Shown here: in pieces, positions 20,701-34,675 of the stretch
How positions within the stretch are numbered: the first letter of the stretch is position 1
Layout of the letters: each line of letters opens with the position of its first letter
Assembly: GCA_022885665.1 (NCBI GenBank)
Contig: JAGQDJ010000442.1
Location: forward strand, 124,001 to 188,000
From: Triops longicaudatus
Lineage: Eukaryota > Arthropoda > Branchiopoda > Notostraca > Triopsidae
Length of the DNA stretch: 64,000 bases
Reading direction: 5' to 3'
Made by a program: the position numbers and the translations under genes
The notes under the pieces: generated by a model
Told to the model about the DNA's origin: nothing
Databases searched by the model: none
Seen by the model: only the letters and a program-made list of their open reading frames with translations

Positions 20701-22211
20701 TTGCAGATATTTTCCGTGCAGCAGTTCATCACTAACAATTTCTTGTAGTAAAAGTTAAATAGTGAATTTATATGAGTTATTAAGTTTTCCTTCAAGAAAT
20801 TGTTGAGTAATTTTAATAATACCAAAACATTTTTTATGGTTCGGATACCTCAAATGAACCTTCGATGCGTAGAAATGTCAGTATTAAAAAATCAACATTT
20901 AAACGTTAGTATTTTGGACTCCGAATATTTTTATTTGTTAGTAGTTATTATTTTTTACATAAATATCTTACACACTCTTAGAAAATACTTATAAAATACT
21001 GATAAATGTTTATCAAGATTACGAAAAGTTTTTAGTATTTTTAACACTATATTTACGCTCTGATTCCAAACAATGCAGCATTTCAAGCAGTTCTATATTA
21101 GAAATAATTGTATGATATTTTAATACATTGTTTATCATCAAACTACAGTTTTAAAGAATGGAATGTTTCTTGTCAATTTTTTCATACATTTTCCATTATA
21201 CGTAGATAATTCGTTGGTATGAAATACAACATAATACTATACAATTACCGTTTTTTACATAGTGTTGTATTGTTTCAGCGTGAGTTAGGGCTGGTTGCGG
21301 GCTGTAAATTGAATTTGTTTTAAAATACACAGTGTAGTTGTACTTATTTGATTGGATTTTTTGTGCGCAGTTTCCATTCTTTTTTCCTGGTTTTAACGGA
21401 TGAACAAAGCGAAGCGTGTGTTTAAAGATCGTCCAGGTTGATTTTTTCGAACCTGGGATCCGGGTAGTGAGATCTGATTTTCTCACAGACCTGGTCTACG
21501 CACATTGGAGCGTATTAGGGAAATGGCTTGTGTGTGTATTGTGGGCCGATAAAGCGGGCGGCGTGCGGGACCCGAACTAAAGCTACAGCCAGCCCTTCAC
21601 GAAAGTTATGGAGTTGGAATCAGATGCGGCTTTGGAAGCGGCGATGATGATGATGAACAAGAGGAGGTGAAGGAGGAAGAAGAGGTGGAGAGAGCGAGCC
21701 TTGGAAGTTTCAAAGTACCGAGGTAAAAGGTGTCCGTGGGAAGAAAACACCTTGTAAACCAGGTTGCACCGTCTCTTCTTTTTTTTTTTCGCTTTTTCTA
21801 AGGGGCGCACATCAATTTTTCTGTCTTAATGGCCGGTCATCAGTCAAAGCCAACATGTTACGCTCGCTCCCTTTGTGAAAGACGTTTCTCACACTCTTAG
21901 CACGCGGGAAAAAAATTATGACAACGCTCTGAATCAAAATTGCGGCCAAACGCAGTAATGATTAGGTTCATGGTCCAGATTCCCGCATTAATTCAAAATT
22001 CTAGGCCAAATTTCGTATTCTGAATACCTACAATTATAAATTGTGTTTAACATTTTTGGTATAATTTCCTTTGTTATCCTATGAATTTAAATCTTATCGA
22101 AAATGTCATTCAGTAAATATTAGAAACTGAAAATCAAACATGGGTAATGACTGGATAATCAAACTGAATAGCAATCAAAGTAGAGCTAAAACACTATAAA
22201 GAGTAAAATGT

Positions 22212-22390
22212 CGTTGTAACGAACCCTTTGGTAACGAACTGCCGGCTATAATAGACGTATTTTAATGTCCAGAGTTAGCTTAATGTATTAAAAAAAGCTT
22301 CTGATACAACGAACTTTGTTCTCTGCCTAAGTTTTCAAAAAGTTTTCATCTCTGCCTAGGAGATTCGTTATAACGCTACTTCATGTGTAC
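22212..22390. mobile_element. Relic of pogo-like DNA transposon or MITE
   Basis: Contains GTTGTAACGAACC, GGTAACGAACTG and ACAACGAACTT reading one way and ATTCGTTATAACGC reading the other. The phrase TCTCTGCCTA is duplicated. Repeated TTCGTTATAACGAA-type words near the ends are common in invertebrate pogo/Tigger-like elements and their MITEs. No transposase is left, and the boundaries are not certain. Confidence 0.4.
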
Positions 22391-23081
22391 AAGTACACTT
22401 AAATGACATCTGAAATATATTGTCTATTTTTCTACTTTAAGTTTCATAACTTGAGCTGTGTTGTGTCAAATTTTTCATTATTGAGCAAACCATAAATTCT
22501 GGAAACAATAACACTAGATGTTATATTAAAACTTTTAACATCAATTCAGTCACTTAAATAAAGCTGAAATCTTGCGACAATTAAAAGCATGTTATGAAAC
22601 ATTTTGGCCAAGTTTTACAATCCAAGCATGAAAATTATGGATATTGAAACTATTTCCCTTTCTAAAGCATGCTTTTTTTAGCGTTACACTGAACCTTTCG
22701 TGTAGCTAACGATCCTAATTTTGTTGTCGATGACAAGAATTATGGTTGGGCAGGGTGTGGAAAGATATCGAGCGATACAGATCACGAAAGGGGATCTCTG
22801 GTGAAAAATAAGGTAATTGGTTGGCACCTTTCACTTTCGTGTGCACGATTCGCACTCACTTTATGGAGGCGGGGGCGAGTGCGCACATTTCTGCTCTGGT
22901 TTTAAATCTCGTTAGTTGGCGGGAGTAATGGCCGTAGCGAAGTGAATGTCTGAAATTTTCGAGCCATTTTTTTTTGTGTCCGGTTTTATTTTGCCGTACA
23001 AGTTCCAAGCCGTTATTTCTGGCGTCGTGTGAAGAGCCGCACATTTTTCGAATTGGTAAGGGCGGGTACCACCTTTATTGT

Positions 23082-23116
23082 CTCGTATAGACCGAGAGTT
23101 TGGGAGTCTATACGAG
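23082..23116. repeat. Perfect 11-bp inverted repeat
   Basis: CTCGTATAGAC at 23082-23092 pairs with GTCTATACGAG at 23106-23116 across a 13-base loop. It could be a transcript hairpin, a protein-binding palindrome or a MITE end. Confidence 0.5.
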
Positions 23117-24024
23117 CGTGAGATCGTGACTCCAGATTTCGATGCATATTTTTTTTTATAGACGTCAAATTTTACCCTGCCGTTCTTAACTACACTATGG
23201 GGGCTCCTTGGCTATACGAAAACTTTGGAAGCTTTATTTTCCTTTTAGCCTGTGGGGCCTTTTAAATACACCTTTTTTTTATTTCTTTTGGGGTCTTGGT
23301 TTGCTTCAGTACACACTGTACCTGTGTCAGAGCGTTGTAGTTAAAGAGTCATCAGAGACATGTAATCTCGTGTATATGGAGTTTAAGCAGAACCACTCAC
23401 GGTGTTAGTTCCGCTCCTACGCGGTAATGAACGTCTTCCGGAGGACCGGGACTTTAGCCCTGAGGGCATTTGCCCATCAGCTTAATCCCTGAGCGAAAGG
23501 AAATGGAGAGGAAAAGGGAGGTCTTGCTCCTTGTCCAGCGTTATATGATTGTTGTCCTCACCTCAACAAGCACAAGACGTACTATTGTTGACGGACCGCG
23601 ACTGGGACAAAACCTGTCTAAAAACTGTCTTGAATTTTAACCTTGTAATCTTAGACGTAATGTGTTCCCACGTGTAGTAGTTGTCACAGACGAAAATTAT
23701 ATAGCTCCTACTTCCACAGTTTCAATTGGCCTTGTTAGGTATACGCGAAGGCGGGGACTACAGCCAAAATGTTTAGTTATAGCGTCCACAAGACGTGTAC
23801 TTATCCTTGAGTTTGCGCATTCAGTTTCCCCAAATGCGGTTTTTGAGCTTTTTGTGCAAGTTTGGAGAAATTAGATGGGTAAAGTACCTCGATATCCAGT
23901 AATTGATGTATTCATTGCGTATTTATGACTTTATAACCGCCTATTTAAACTCTAGTAGTGGCCTAGTCTTATGCTCACAATACAATGTCCATATAAGTAC
24001 TATTTTAAGTTAGGGTAAGCTTAA

Positions 24025-24051
24025 TTTTTTTTTTTTTTTTTTTTTTTTTTT
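24025..24051. repeat. Poly-T tract (27)
   Basis: Uninterrupted T27. A similar T25 lies at 24840-24864, and A runs of 19 and 18 lie at 20194-20212 and 34182-34199. They may mark old retroposon tails or be simple slippage products. Confidence 0.9.
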
Positions 24052-24839
24052 GACTGACCACGTAAGCTTTCGCCTATTGCGGTAAAACTGTTATATACAG
24101 TCAAGGGAAAAACAAAAATAACTTAAATAACAAACATGAACCAAAAGAGGAGTGTACTTAAATTAGTGTTCAACTACGTAAATCTTGTTATACTCAACTT
24201 TTGCGCTTATCAAGTACGGAAAAGGTGCTTAGTGAGTTTTGTCAGATTTAGTAACTTATTGTTGTTTCTACTAGCTGTATTTTTCATTCACGACGTTCCT
24301 TCCTTTATTCATATAATTTTTCAATGTCCTCGTAGACTGTCTTGTGTAAACTAGCATTTCACAAAGTACAATAGTTGAATTGAACAAACAATTGAATTTT
24401 TCGGATTTAATGCTTGTATAGTAGCGTTGCTAGATTCTGTGGTAATACTGAATTGGGCGAAATTTAAATAAAACAGTGTTTGAGTTGCAAATTAGCATAG
24501 TGATGCCATCATTTAAGTTACACGTAATAAACATCGGCATAAAGGAGAAAGAAAAAAAGACTTCGTAAGAGTAATTGCAAGGTACTCTTTGGCAAGAGTT
24601 TCTCCGACTTTATGCAACTTTCACGTGTCATCGTATGTTTTTTACTCTCGAATTATGCGAAATATTTCTGCTACAAAGCAATAATTCTTTGGTTGACCAA
24701 AGGAAGTCTAAAAAAGGAAGCTAGTATGAGTAGCATCTGCTGTATTAGGCAAGATACGTTGTAATAAAGTCATGAAACCACAATTGGTCCCTTATGGCAA
24801 GCTAGCAAGGACTCCCGCAACACATTGTAGTCCCCTTCA

Positions 24840-24864
24840 TTTTTTTTTTTTTTTTTTTTTTTTT
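24840..24864. repeat. Poly-T tract (25)
   Basis: Uninterrupted T25 with unrelated flanks. No target-site duplication was recognised by eye. Confidence 0.9.
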
Positions 24865-25834
24865 GTGGTTGCCATTTATGGCCATCGGTGGTTAGCAAAA
24901 GTACCTTGGAGGCACCTCATCGTCTTTTGCTTAAATCTATCTTCTTCCTCATTCTCTTCTCTTCTAATTTTCTTAGTAAGACGTTTGGTAAGATATAAGA
25001 GCGTCTTAAGCGAGGGAGAGACTGAGAGACAGCAAAGGGTAATGGTGCAGGGTGGGCTGATAAAGGACGTGAAAAATTGCTCGTTTCCCTTCGTAAATAC
25101 TTTCTGGTGTGCCAGAAGAGGACCTTCGGAAGAAAAACCCACCTGATCCTTTTGGAACGTTTGGGTGCGCATTGACGCTTTACGGATGATGAGGGGAAGA
25201 CGTTAGTATTTTGATGCTTCGCAGATGGTTGTGTGTGGTGTGATGTTTGTTTACTCCTGACCCAAAGTTTTAAAGCTAGTCGCCCGGATGGGCCAGGATA
25301 CTTAATGAAAGGGTTAAAAAGGCACTATTGGAAAAACAACCTTACCGAAAAAGCCCGGTATATGAAAGCTTGCGGTTGGCGGAAGGCATGTGGTAGCTGT
25401 TGCAAAGATACCGAGTGGTAAAAGGCGTTTCCTGGCATAATTAGTAATTTTACAGTTTTTACACCCGCATTTCAAGCATGTCGGAGAAAGCCAACGAGCG
25501 GAGCCAAAGGCCGCTAAAGCTTAACGTCCACCTCAATTACACCCAGAAATGGTTAGGTTGCACAGTAACTCGCAGTACGAGTTTAAACCTTGCTTTAGTA
25601 AAGGTAAGATGCCTGAAACACTGACTAATTCGGTAAGTCGAGCACCTAAAAACCAGTGGATCAAACAGACACTGTATACAGCTCGTGCCCAGACCGCTAG
25701 AGGCGCCACTGGAGTAAACATAATGCTCTATTGATATTTTTAAGTTTAGTAACAGATATCAATAACAGAATTTTCAGAAGCTTTAAACTAAAGACACTTG
25801 TTAGCTCACTTGTAGACTTCGTCGTATTCACTAA

Positions 25835-25918
25835 GATTTTCTTTTCAGTTCCAAAAGTTCGTAGTTCATTAGTTATGACTTGTGTACAGTTTGTCCGACG
25901 TGTCAACTGTCCGTTCCT
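25835..25918 (+). repeat. Dispersed repeat, copy A
   Basis: About 80 bp, including ATTCATTAGTTATGA-like and TTTGTCCGACGTGTCAA segments, shared with 63443-63528 in the same orientation. The copies differ by substitutions and small indels, so they are old. They probably belong to a larger repeat family; I see no coding content. Confidence 0.6.
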
Positions 25919-28427
25919 GTTCTTTTAATGCTGTGTTCTGTTACTGGACGCGTTTTAACGCTGAAAACCTAAGGTTAAACAACTAGTTTACACGCTTTAC
26001 GTCGTTTTGACCTTTGGAGCTTTTGTTGCTGGAAAACAACTTTAGATCGTTTGAATAAATTGCTGTAATTTTTTACGCTGTTGCACATATTGTACAAGGT
26101 GTCTAAAAGGAAACAATGGATAGAACTAGAGATAACTTGATTAATTGTCAAACATATCTTTGTTAACAAAATATGGTACTCCGAAGCATAAAGTACAAAC
26201 ATAGACTGAAATGCATTTTTATTTTCAGGATTTTCCGTAATCACAGAAACCCCGTTAGACTTAAGAACTCCTGGAGATGAATGAACTTGTTCATAACAAA
26301 ACAAGAAGGGTGGGAACCGGGTCTACGCATTACTTGTTGTCTATTTTTTGGTATACTGGGCCTTGAGAAGTAGACAAAATTATGAATGGAATTGTTTCGC
26401 AAGCCAAGCCAGAAGGCATACTAATTCCAGCTTCCTTCCACGTCCGCAGAAGCTGGTACTATTTTCTTTTTCTTCAGGTCCGACCTTAATTGCCGTGTGT
26501 GTAGCTGTAAGCCAGAATCCACTACCGCAGTGACCTAACGTGAGCCAAAGGTCAGCTTCCCATACCGGTTAAAATCAAAGTCGCTAGGCGTGCTCACATA
26601 AGGGATGTGGTGATAATAATGATGATGGCTGGTGAAGTGCAACAGGAAGTCATTGTCCACCCTTAAAAACCCCCTACTTTCCTTGTAAAATTTACATCTC
26701 GGGACATGCCTTCCTATAAGCAGGCCAATGCACGAAAGACATTCTTTTTGTTCAAGAACTCTTTTATTTCCTTTGCGAAAGAAAAGATAAAAAAAGCTAG
26801 ATAGAAGTAATGTAGTAAAAGAAGGTATTGCTCTAAGGATATATTCCCCTGTCGTAAAGAAATAGAACCAAAAAATGGAAAGGAAAAGGAGGATTCTCTT
26901 GATTTCTCCCCAGTAACAATAGATCACGGAATGGGCACTTTGGTTATGTCGTGATCCTTTACATGAGTATAGTATAGCCTACATAATACGCCTTGTCGTT
27001 CCTTTGTCACACTACGTTATACTTTACTTTTTACCGTTAGTTTTCGTGCGCTCCAAAACCGATCACGGGTCACTTAACCGATTCGAAAACCATAAAAGCA
27101 CAATACCATAATCGCTTCAGCAGATTTCCCTTTAAACACTGTTTCAATATCAACAATATATTCTTCTTTAAATAATAAACTGGAGAAAAAAAAATAATAA
27201 AAACACAATAAATATAATTATTATAATATTAAAAAGTGTAAAAGTGAAGCGAAATAAATATGTTAATAAAAGGAATCAACTAGCAAAATACGTTCTACCC
27301 CCTTTCAAATTCCGTTTATTCGCAACTTCCAACCTACATCAACACCGAAACGAAATCCGATACAAAATCACACAAAAACACTCTCTTTCTCGTGCTAACT
27401 CTCACACCACGCTTACAACAATCAAACTTCACGTTGAAGAAACGGAACCGTCTCAAAAGAAGGCCAGAAAGGAACTCACTATTACAGGCTGGGTGCAGGG
27501 GATTTCATTCTTACCAACAATGAATCTTAGGATTCATTGTTGGGCGGCTACAAAATTTACTGTTGGGTAACAACGAACGCCACAATATATAATCTGGAGG
27601 TCAACAATTGAAAACGAGAAAAATTAAAAATTTCCTTATCTTGTAGAACAACATTTTTTATATAAAAAAAAACAAAAATAATAAAGAACAATAATGTAAT
27701 TTAATGACATAATAAATATAATTACAGGAAAAAGTAGCACTATCCCCTTCTGGGATTTGAATCATTTTTCCAACAGAGTGCTTTTTACCAATCGTTAGCA
27801 AGGTAATTTACTCTGAAAGGTATTGTTGAGTATTGAAAGTCTCCAACCTTTTTTCTCTCATTTATTCGGTTGGTTCGTCACGGGATATTCTACAGTGGAC
27901 TGTGAAATGGTGACCATGAAAATTCTCTCACAATGAACTTTTCTACCCGAGTCCGAAGTTAGGCCATCATTAGCACCTCAGCGAAAAGGTCCCCGGGCAG
28001 TACATATGCTCTTTGCACCTTAATGGACCCCCGATGGATGGTTTTTCAGTCGTTCTCTTGCCCGTAAGCTTTCTTATTAGGGTAACGTGAGGGTATATAC
28101 GTACCTTTGGGTGAAGGGCGTCGTTTGTATACTTACCTCAAGCTTCCGGTAATTATGTTTTACTCAATAATTGCCCCAACTTTTCGAGTTTCCCATTTTC
28201 TTCTTGCTTCTCGTTCAGAAGATACCTAATTTGAAGTCACGTACTTTCTTCGAATCATCAGTAACACACAAGACTTTTGTAAGACCGTTCTCCGTATGTT
28301 TCACTGGAAATAGCTGACCTTGCACATTGCTCAGCAGACCTCAAAAAATTATCAGTTAGGCAAAGAACTTAAATTACGAAGACGTGTGTGCGTTGCCAGA
28401 AACTTTGCTTATGGTGTATTAGCTTAC

Positions 28428-28462
28428 TTTTTTTTTTTTTTTTTTTTTTGGGGGGGGGGGGG
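28428..28462. repeat. T22 G13 homopolymer junction
   Basis: Twenty-two T followed directly by thirteen G. Such junctions are prone to slippage and assembly error. The T run could be the antisense A tail of a retroposed sequence, but I see no body next to it. Confidence 0.9.
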
Positions 28463-29265
28463 ATTATGGTGTTTGGTCATCTAGCTTCAGGATTTTTGGG
28501 TGTTCTGGTGGACCTTAACTTAGAAAGCGGCATGTTTGGGGAAGGTGACCTGTAGCGAATGATAACCCTTAATCTGTTTTTTTAGAAAAAAAAGGAAAGG
28601 GGGGAATGGGGTGGGCAAGTGGGTAATATCTGCTTTTTCTTACTGATGCGTACGTTCGTAGCAGCGTTATATAAGGGAAGCTCGTATGTCACTTGCGTTT
28701 GATGGCCACACTTGATCCCAAGAGAAAAGAGGGGCATTAGTATATGGGATAAGGCGGAGTCTTTGTTTTGCATATGTTGCGAAGCGGGAGAAAATGGTAA
28801 TGGCTGCTTACACTGCGGGGCGGGAAGGGTTTGTACTTGGTTTTTGGTGCAGGTTTTGAAACTAACCAGAAACAGGTGCCCTCCTGGATATAACCAGGCC
28901 TGTTGTGACCTTTTTGGAAACGATCATACGATGTTAAGAACTCCTATAACTCCTTTGAGGTTATGTGGGTCTGCTTCATCTCAACGGCTTGTACTGGAAC
29001 CGTAGTTATACTGTACTGAACCCTTATTTGTTGCATGCTCTATTATTCTTTTTGCCTCTAAAAATTCTGTAAATCTTGTGAACAGTCCCTACAATTTACG
29101 TTGTTTTCTAACAAACTAAAGACATGCCATATGCAGTATGTAAACGACCTTCCCGTAATGCATGAAAGCAATTAGCCAAGTTACTAAGAAAGACTGAAGT
29201 GCTTAAAACGGTCATTCCTGCGCAAGTTGGATTTCGAAAGTCCAACAAAATTAGAATTCTCTTTA

Positions 29266-29325
29266 CGTTTTATTTTATTTATTTTATTTTATATTATTTT
29301 ATTTTTATTTTATTTATTTTATTGT
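29266..29325. repeat. (TTTTA)n low-complexity tract
   Basis: TTTTATTTTATTTAT-type sequence with no coding potential. Similar tracts lie at 46380-46535 and 48162-48269. Confidence 0.85.
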
Positions 29326-31011
29326 ATAAATAGTATTTAGCGCAAAGTTCTTATAGTAAAGCAGTAAAATCGAACAGTTTAAAGATAATTTTAAATGAAT
29401 AAATAAATAATGAGGAAAACCAATTGTCAAACAACTTGGAAATTAGGTGTGAAAAGGTAAACTGATTTCGATGTCAAGCAAAGGCACCTGCAATAGGCGA
29501 AAGCAAGGTTCTCAGAAAAAATGACTAAATATGTAAACAATGAAATGCTGCGTAAGTTCAGCTATCGAATTTAATTTGGAAAGTAAAACAAAATATATTT
29601 CGTAAGTTTTGCAATACCGGTCCATAATTTCATTATTGACGAATTTCTAAAACGAGCCTGTTTTCTTGCCTTTTTTTATTTCTTGTGAGATGAAGGTGAA
29701 CTAGTATAATACTATCGTAAAAAACGTTATGGAGCAGCGATTAGTTGAGGGTGGCTTTGCAACAATAGCAGAATGTGACAATTGGTCAGGTCCATGTGGG
29801 TAATTTTAACACTGAATAATAAAGATCTCTAGAAGCTGTCATTATCGGCAGTTAAGCATTTCGATTTGAATAATCCTTATTCACTGGGCTATTGACCCTA
29901 AACATTCCTACCAACTGTTCTGCAGTTTTTGCGCATCATTTCTGCGAAAGACGCCGTGACATATGGGCTTAGTGAGTGAACAATAGTAGAAATCTACATT
30001 TGTGGGTATTTTTTCGACTTGGTTGCACCCACAGGGCAACAGAAGCTGTCCTTGGCAGGGCAAAAGTCGTTGTATCACCCCAAATATCCTCCCTGTTCAC
30101 TGCCGTCAAAACTTGGGGTATCGTTTTTCCGCGCGTCTACCGTATTATCCTTGCCTTCACATTTGGAATCGGCTTTTCTCCCAATTAATCCGCTGCATAT
30201 TCCATGCTGATTTGCACCCTTATGGACACCCTGGCTTATCCCCATCCACCGAAGGCTAATTCTGTTTGTGGCCTAAAAATCCACAGCTGCGTGGCTTTGG
30301 CTTGATATAGAATTTTCCGCGAGGGTTAGACAAGGCTGCTATAGACCCTAGAGGGTGTTAGATGAGGGTGCAAGGGGAGGAGGATGGGTGTTCTAATCAA
30401 TTGGCCAAGTGCCGCTCTTTCTTCGGAGGTAGGGTAGGGAAGGGACAGTGTAAGTCGAACGTAGACCCCCTACAGGGTACTATAGGGTGCAGGGACTTAT
30501 TTTGTCTATATTGCTGTATACAAGAGGCAAAAAAAAAAAGCGGGAGGTGGGACTCGCTCATCAGCAATACAATACTCGTGTTTATTACATTTGCATTATA
30601 CCGCAGACCTGGTTAGGTATATTTGAACGCCTTTTCAACCTTCGTGGCTCCTCACTCATTCGTTTTCTTCCCGGTTTTCCCTGGGGTTATATTCATCGGG
30701 TATGGCTACAGGTTTTCCAGACATCGAATTTGCGTGTGCGTGCAACGCTCTTGATTCGATTAGGCACATGTCTACACTCATTTTCTTGTATTCAACACTG
30801 CATTGACATTCATTACCAAAAGGCCTATCGCAATAATTCCATATGCGTTCTGTAAATAATTTAGCTGTTTTATTTTGGGTAATGCGTAACCAGGTCAGCG
30901 TGTGTTGTTGAGCTCTAACCTTGAATTCACCCTCATTTACAGTGCTTTCGCCATTAAGGGCAAAAAATGCTTGAATTGTGACAAAAGACATTGTTTTCAC
31001 TTCGATTTGCC

Positions 31012-31345
31012 TTACGCTCGAATTTGCCCTGTGTTCACACAGGTCAAAATCTGGGGCAAAAGTTGAAATTGACTAAAAAGGTTGAAAAATACGTTTCTTA
31101 CCTTTGAAAAACTTTATCCACCAATTTACCCTCATAATGAAAACTAAGGTTCAATAAATATTGAAAACGCATTTCCTAATCTCAAAACCCTGGAGTTTCA
31201 ATATAACCGTGTTCGCACATGTCAAAATCTTGGGCAAATGTTGGATACGGTTTTAAAATGGTCGAAAATTAGCCTCGTATGGTTTTTAACATTTTCTTGA
31301 ATTTACCCTCGAATTTACCCTGGTTCATGCTCTACACTTTGTTCA
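31012..31345 (+). repeat. Cluster of GAATTTACCC/TTTGCCC repeat units
   Basis: Units such as CGAATTTGCCCTGTGTTCAC (31018), GTGTTCGCACATGTCAAAAT (31209) and GAATTTACCCTCGAATTTAC (31299) recur, usually followed by a GTTCACAC-like word. A related unit lies at 30920. The same family occurs at 41650-41975, 42713 and 63141. Probably fragments of one dispersed repeat. Confidence 0.55.
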
Positions 31346-34300
31346 CTTTCCTCTTTAAGAAAGAAGTGGAAAAAACACCTAATTAATGATTTAGAGAACT
31401 AAGAGTTGCAATGTACGAGTAGATTTCTTAATATGCTAATGAGGGGTGAAAAACATGATCAAAATTTAGAAGTCATTCTGATATAACGGACTCCTAGGCC
31501 AGAGTGACGGTGTGGATTCCTACAAGAAAGTTAACAGCTGCTTTTTTTTAAATCGTTTGCGTGAAGAGGAGGTAAGGATTGTGTGGTATTAAGTGTAGAG
31601 AAGGGTGTTGGCGGGTTAGGTTTCACTGTTGGGGTGGTATGGCCCCCAAATCAGGTTTTTGTTACGGAGCAGGAGCAGATGATTTTTGACATTATTGGAA
31701 TTAGTACACTGTTCCCTATTTTTTTCTCCTTTTTTTAAAAAAAGAGGAGTGAGTAGGAGGGTGTTCTGCCTTGTTAGGCAAGTTTCGTCTCTTGAGCAGG
31801 CGAACAAAGCTAGGGGAGTCATTCATCCTGGTCACAGTGGTCAATTCTTGACACGGGCAAGCTGGGCTGAGCAAGGCCCCCTGGGGGTTTGGAGTGACCA
31901 CCCTCGCCTGCTGACAAGTCTCCATGACTGACCACAAAATGACCTCGCACTTGTTACAAGTGGGCCCATCATGTAACTTGACAGGCTTGAAACCTGGGAA
32001 ATTTCACACGAGGTTAATTTGCTCCTAGTTGGGTTACCGAGCCACCTATGCACAACTTTGGTGCCAGGGAAAGACGCATTTTAATTTAAAAAAAAAAATA
32101 AGAAAAGAAAGAGACGGAAATTAAAGGAATTAAAAGAAGTTAATGTAAGTTAATACCAGGGCAAATTTTTGTGCCAACGTCACGATGAATTCCTGATGAC
32201 TGGCCGTTTTTTTAAGAGGAGTGAAGAGGATTTTTCTTTTCTTGCGTTACAAGGGGCCAATTGTGTTGGTGTCAAAGTAATGCCGAAGAAGATCTCGTCC
32301 CATTTTTATTTTCTTTTTGGTAGTATCTCGCCGTACTGGAGTGTCCGGGTTTGGCCCAGCTTAAAAAGCAAAGAGGTGGTGGGTGATTGAAGAAAAGAAG
32401 AGAGCAGCACGCCAGACGTGGTGCCAGAGCTTCTAATCGAGCTTTTGTTTCCCTTGAAAAGAGCCACAAATGCGCACGAGCGCCCTTTTTTCGGGCTCAC
32501 ATCTTTTGTTGTTTCCCTGCCATAAAAAAACGCCTATGTTATCTCATTGTCCCTTCTTCTAAATAAGCGAAAGGATGCTGGGTATCCTGAACGCTAACGA
32601 GCCTTTTTACCTTTGTGCATGACGAGGTTGCGAACCTATTATTAAATACGGGGAAATTATTGCTTGCAGCTGGTGCGCAAATTTCTGTAAAGGACCCTGC
32701 GAAAGTTTTGCCTAAAGATTGCCAAGGCAAAGTGTTTTTGCTAACTCGCTTGCTATGCCAAATTTGGCAAAGTAAGCTTCGCACAAGAACGTGTTCCGTA
32801 CCATTTTCCATAATGAAAACGCAACAATAAACGAAACACGAATAGTTGGCAAACAAGAATGAAAAATGTAAATAAAGATTCAAGAATGAAAAGAAGTTCG
32901 CATTCGATCAACGAAGTGGTATTCATTATTGCCTCAATAGGTTTAAGTTTTACGGGAACTGGAATCTTTAAACAAGTATGCTCTGTAAGCGAAACGGATT
33001 AATACGTTAAAAAAAGATGCGATGAGATTTGGGGATACTTGTGTATTTCTTATTATAAACCCTTTATTTACAACAAAAATCAGCACTATTGAGATATACA
33101 CCGTACAATGCTTATAACTTCATGCTTATAAAGTAAATTTTCCTTTAACAGAGTGTATGCTTGAACGAGAAAGGAAACTAAGTTTTCATTGCTTAATTAT
33201 TTTTCGAAACTTTTAAACAGAAGCTGAATTTCTTGATTTTTAACAGACTCGTATATATTTCCTATCACGCGTTGTATCTCGTGAAAGGTTGAAACTGAAG
33301 AATTTTTAGAAAGGCCTTCTGTAGTTTGCATAGACTTCATTTGGTTTAACTTCATAATTTGAAGTTCAGGTTTTACGCATAAGGACTCGCGTTACCCGTG
33401 TTGCATAGTATGGTCGAAGAAGGGGGGATGAGACTGCAAAAATCCTCCTGAAACGAAAGAAACTTATTGCATAGCCGCATTTTTATCGCTTTTGGGGATT
33501 TTTATTGTCGTACATAAAAGGCATGGAGGTGAAGCTTGTATGGAGCTTGTTATGGGCAATGGAAATTAAGGTCCCAAAACGTTTTCCATGCTCCGGTCAA
33601 TCACAGTGCACCATGTGGCCTCAATGCGCTTCTTTCGACAGTGTTTCGCTGGATGTGTGTCGCTCTATCCCCGTAGTAGCGTTTCCCTTTCCTGTCATCC
33701 GCCAAATTGAAGCGTTTTTCAGGACTAGCTATACGGAGATTGAGGGGGTGACGCTACTCTCCTCCCTCTTTTTCGACATACTCCCAAACAAGAGATGAAA
33801 AAAGCATCCGAGTTCCTTGGTCTTTACTAGCAGCCATGGAAATCACCATCAGAAAACAATCTCCGGGACAATCATGTCATCTTCGTCATAAAAACCGTCA
33901 GTTTCAAAACTACTGGCTTCCCTTAGGCTTTTATTAGGCTCGTTCTCATATCTCCAAACACTGACCAGATCGATATTGTACAACTTCTTTGCCTTTTTAT
34001 TTTTAGATTTATTATTACGTATTTAAAAAAAATCACTTTAGTTTTTGAAGTCTCGTTTGATTTTTTGTTCCGAGGCTTATTTTCAGGCCAATTGTCATAG
34101 TAGTTTGTTTCACATCCATGGTGTTCATAATAATTGTTTGCTTAATTTTTATATTTAGTGCCTCATTGCTGGGTTGGCTTTAAAAAAAAAAAAAAAAAAG
34201 TCGCCGTTTTTTCCTTGTATTTGCGTATGATCTTTATTTCACTTTTCAAGTAATTTTCATGTTAATTTCGCTCGTTTTTTACCTACTTTTTTTTCTATGG

Positions 34301-34656
34301 AAAATTTACTTTACAGTCACGAATTTTTCTACTTCGGATTTTCATTTGTCGAGAAAAAGCTTTAGCTTGGCCGGTACCGATACCGGTTGCCAATCCCAAG
34401 ATTACAAGTCCTACGTTAGATTAAAAGCGAGGAGAGGAGGGGTGGAAGTTATTTTGTCCGCAAAAGAGAAATAAAAGAGGAAGCTGTGGGGGTGTAGGTG
34501 GGGTAAAAGAGTGGCTTTGGCCCGAAGAATGGACGGAAAAAGAGTATCGGGCTCTGAATTGAGGGTCCATCCCTGGGCATGTTGGCCGGATTTCATTAGG
34601 GCGCAATGGCTACTGCGGCCACAGCAATCGCAATCGGAGCAGAGCCGTCCAGGAAA

Positions 34657-34675
34657 AGGTCAGCTCCAAAGGTCA
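34657..34675 (+). promoter_or_regulatory. DR7 of perfect AGGTCA half-sites
   Basis: AGGTCA-GCTCCAA-AGGTCA, two exact half-sites spaced by seven. COUP-TF dimers tolerate wide spacing. It is 18 kb upstream of the svp start, in a locally GC-richer stretch. Confidence 0.3.

Larger units (their letters stand above)
17821..30900. other. Non-coding flank, no gene recognised
   Basis: AT-rich DNA with homopolymer tracts, one hairpin (23082-23116), a pogo-like relic (22212-22390) and one copy of a dispersed repeat (25835-25918). ORFs of 60-130 codons occur on both strands, none with a motif I know. Locally GC-richer patches at 26400-26900 and 30000-30500 show no family resemblance. Confidence 0.6.

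Noticed and set aside
31735..31757. CTCCTTTTTTTAAAAAAAGAGG near-palindrome
   Set aside because: Simple T/A runs with an imperfect stem; expected in low-complexity DNA.
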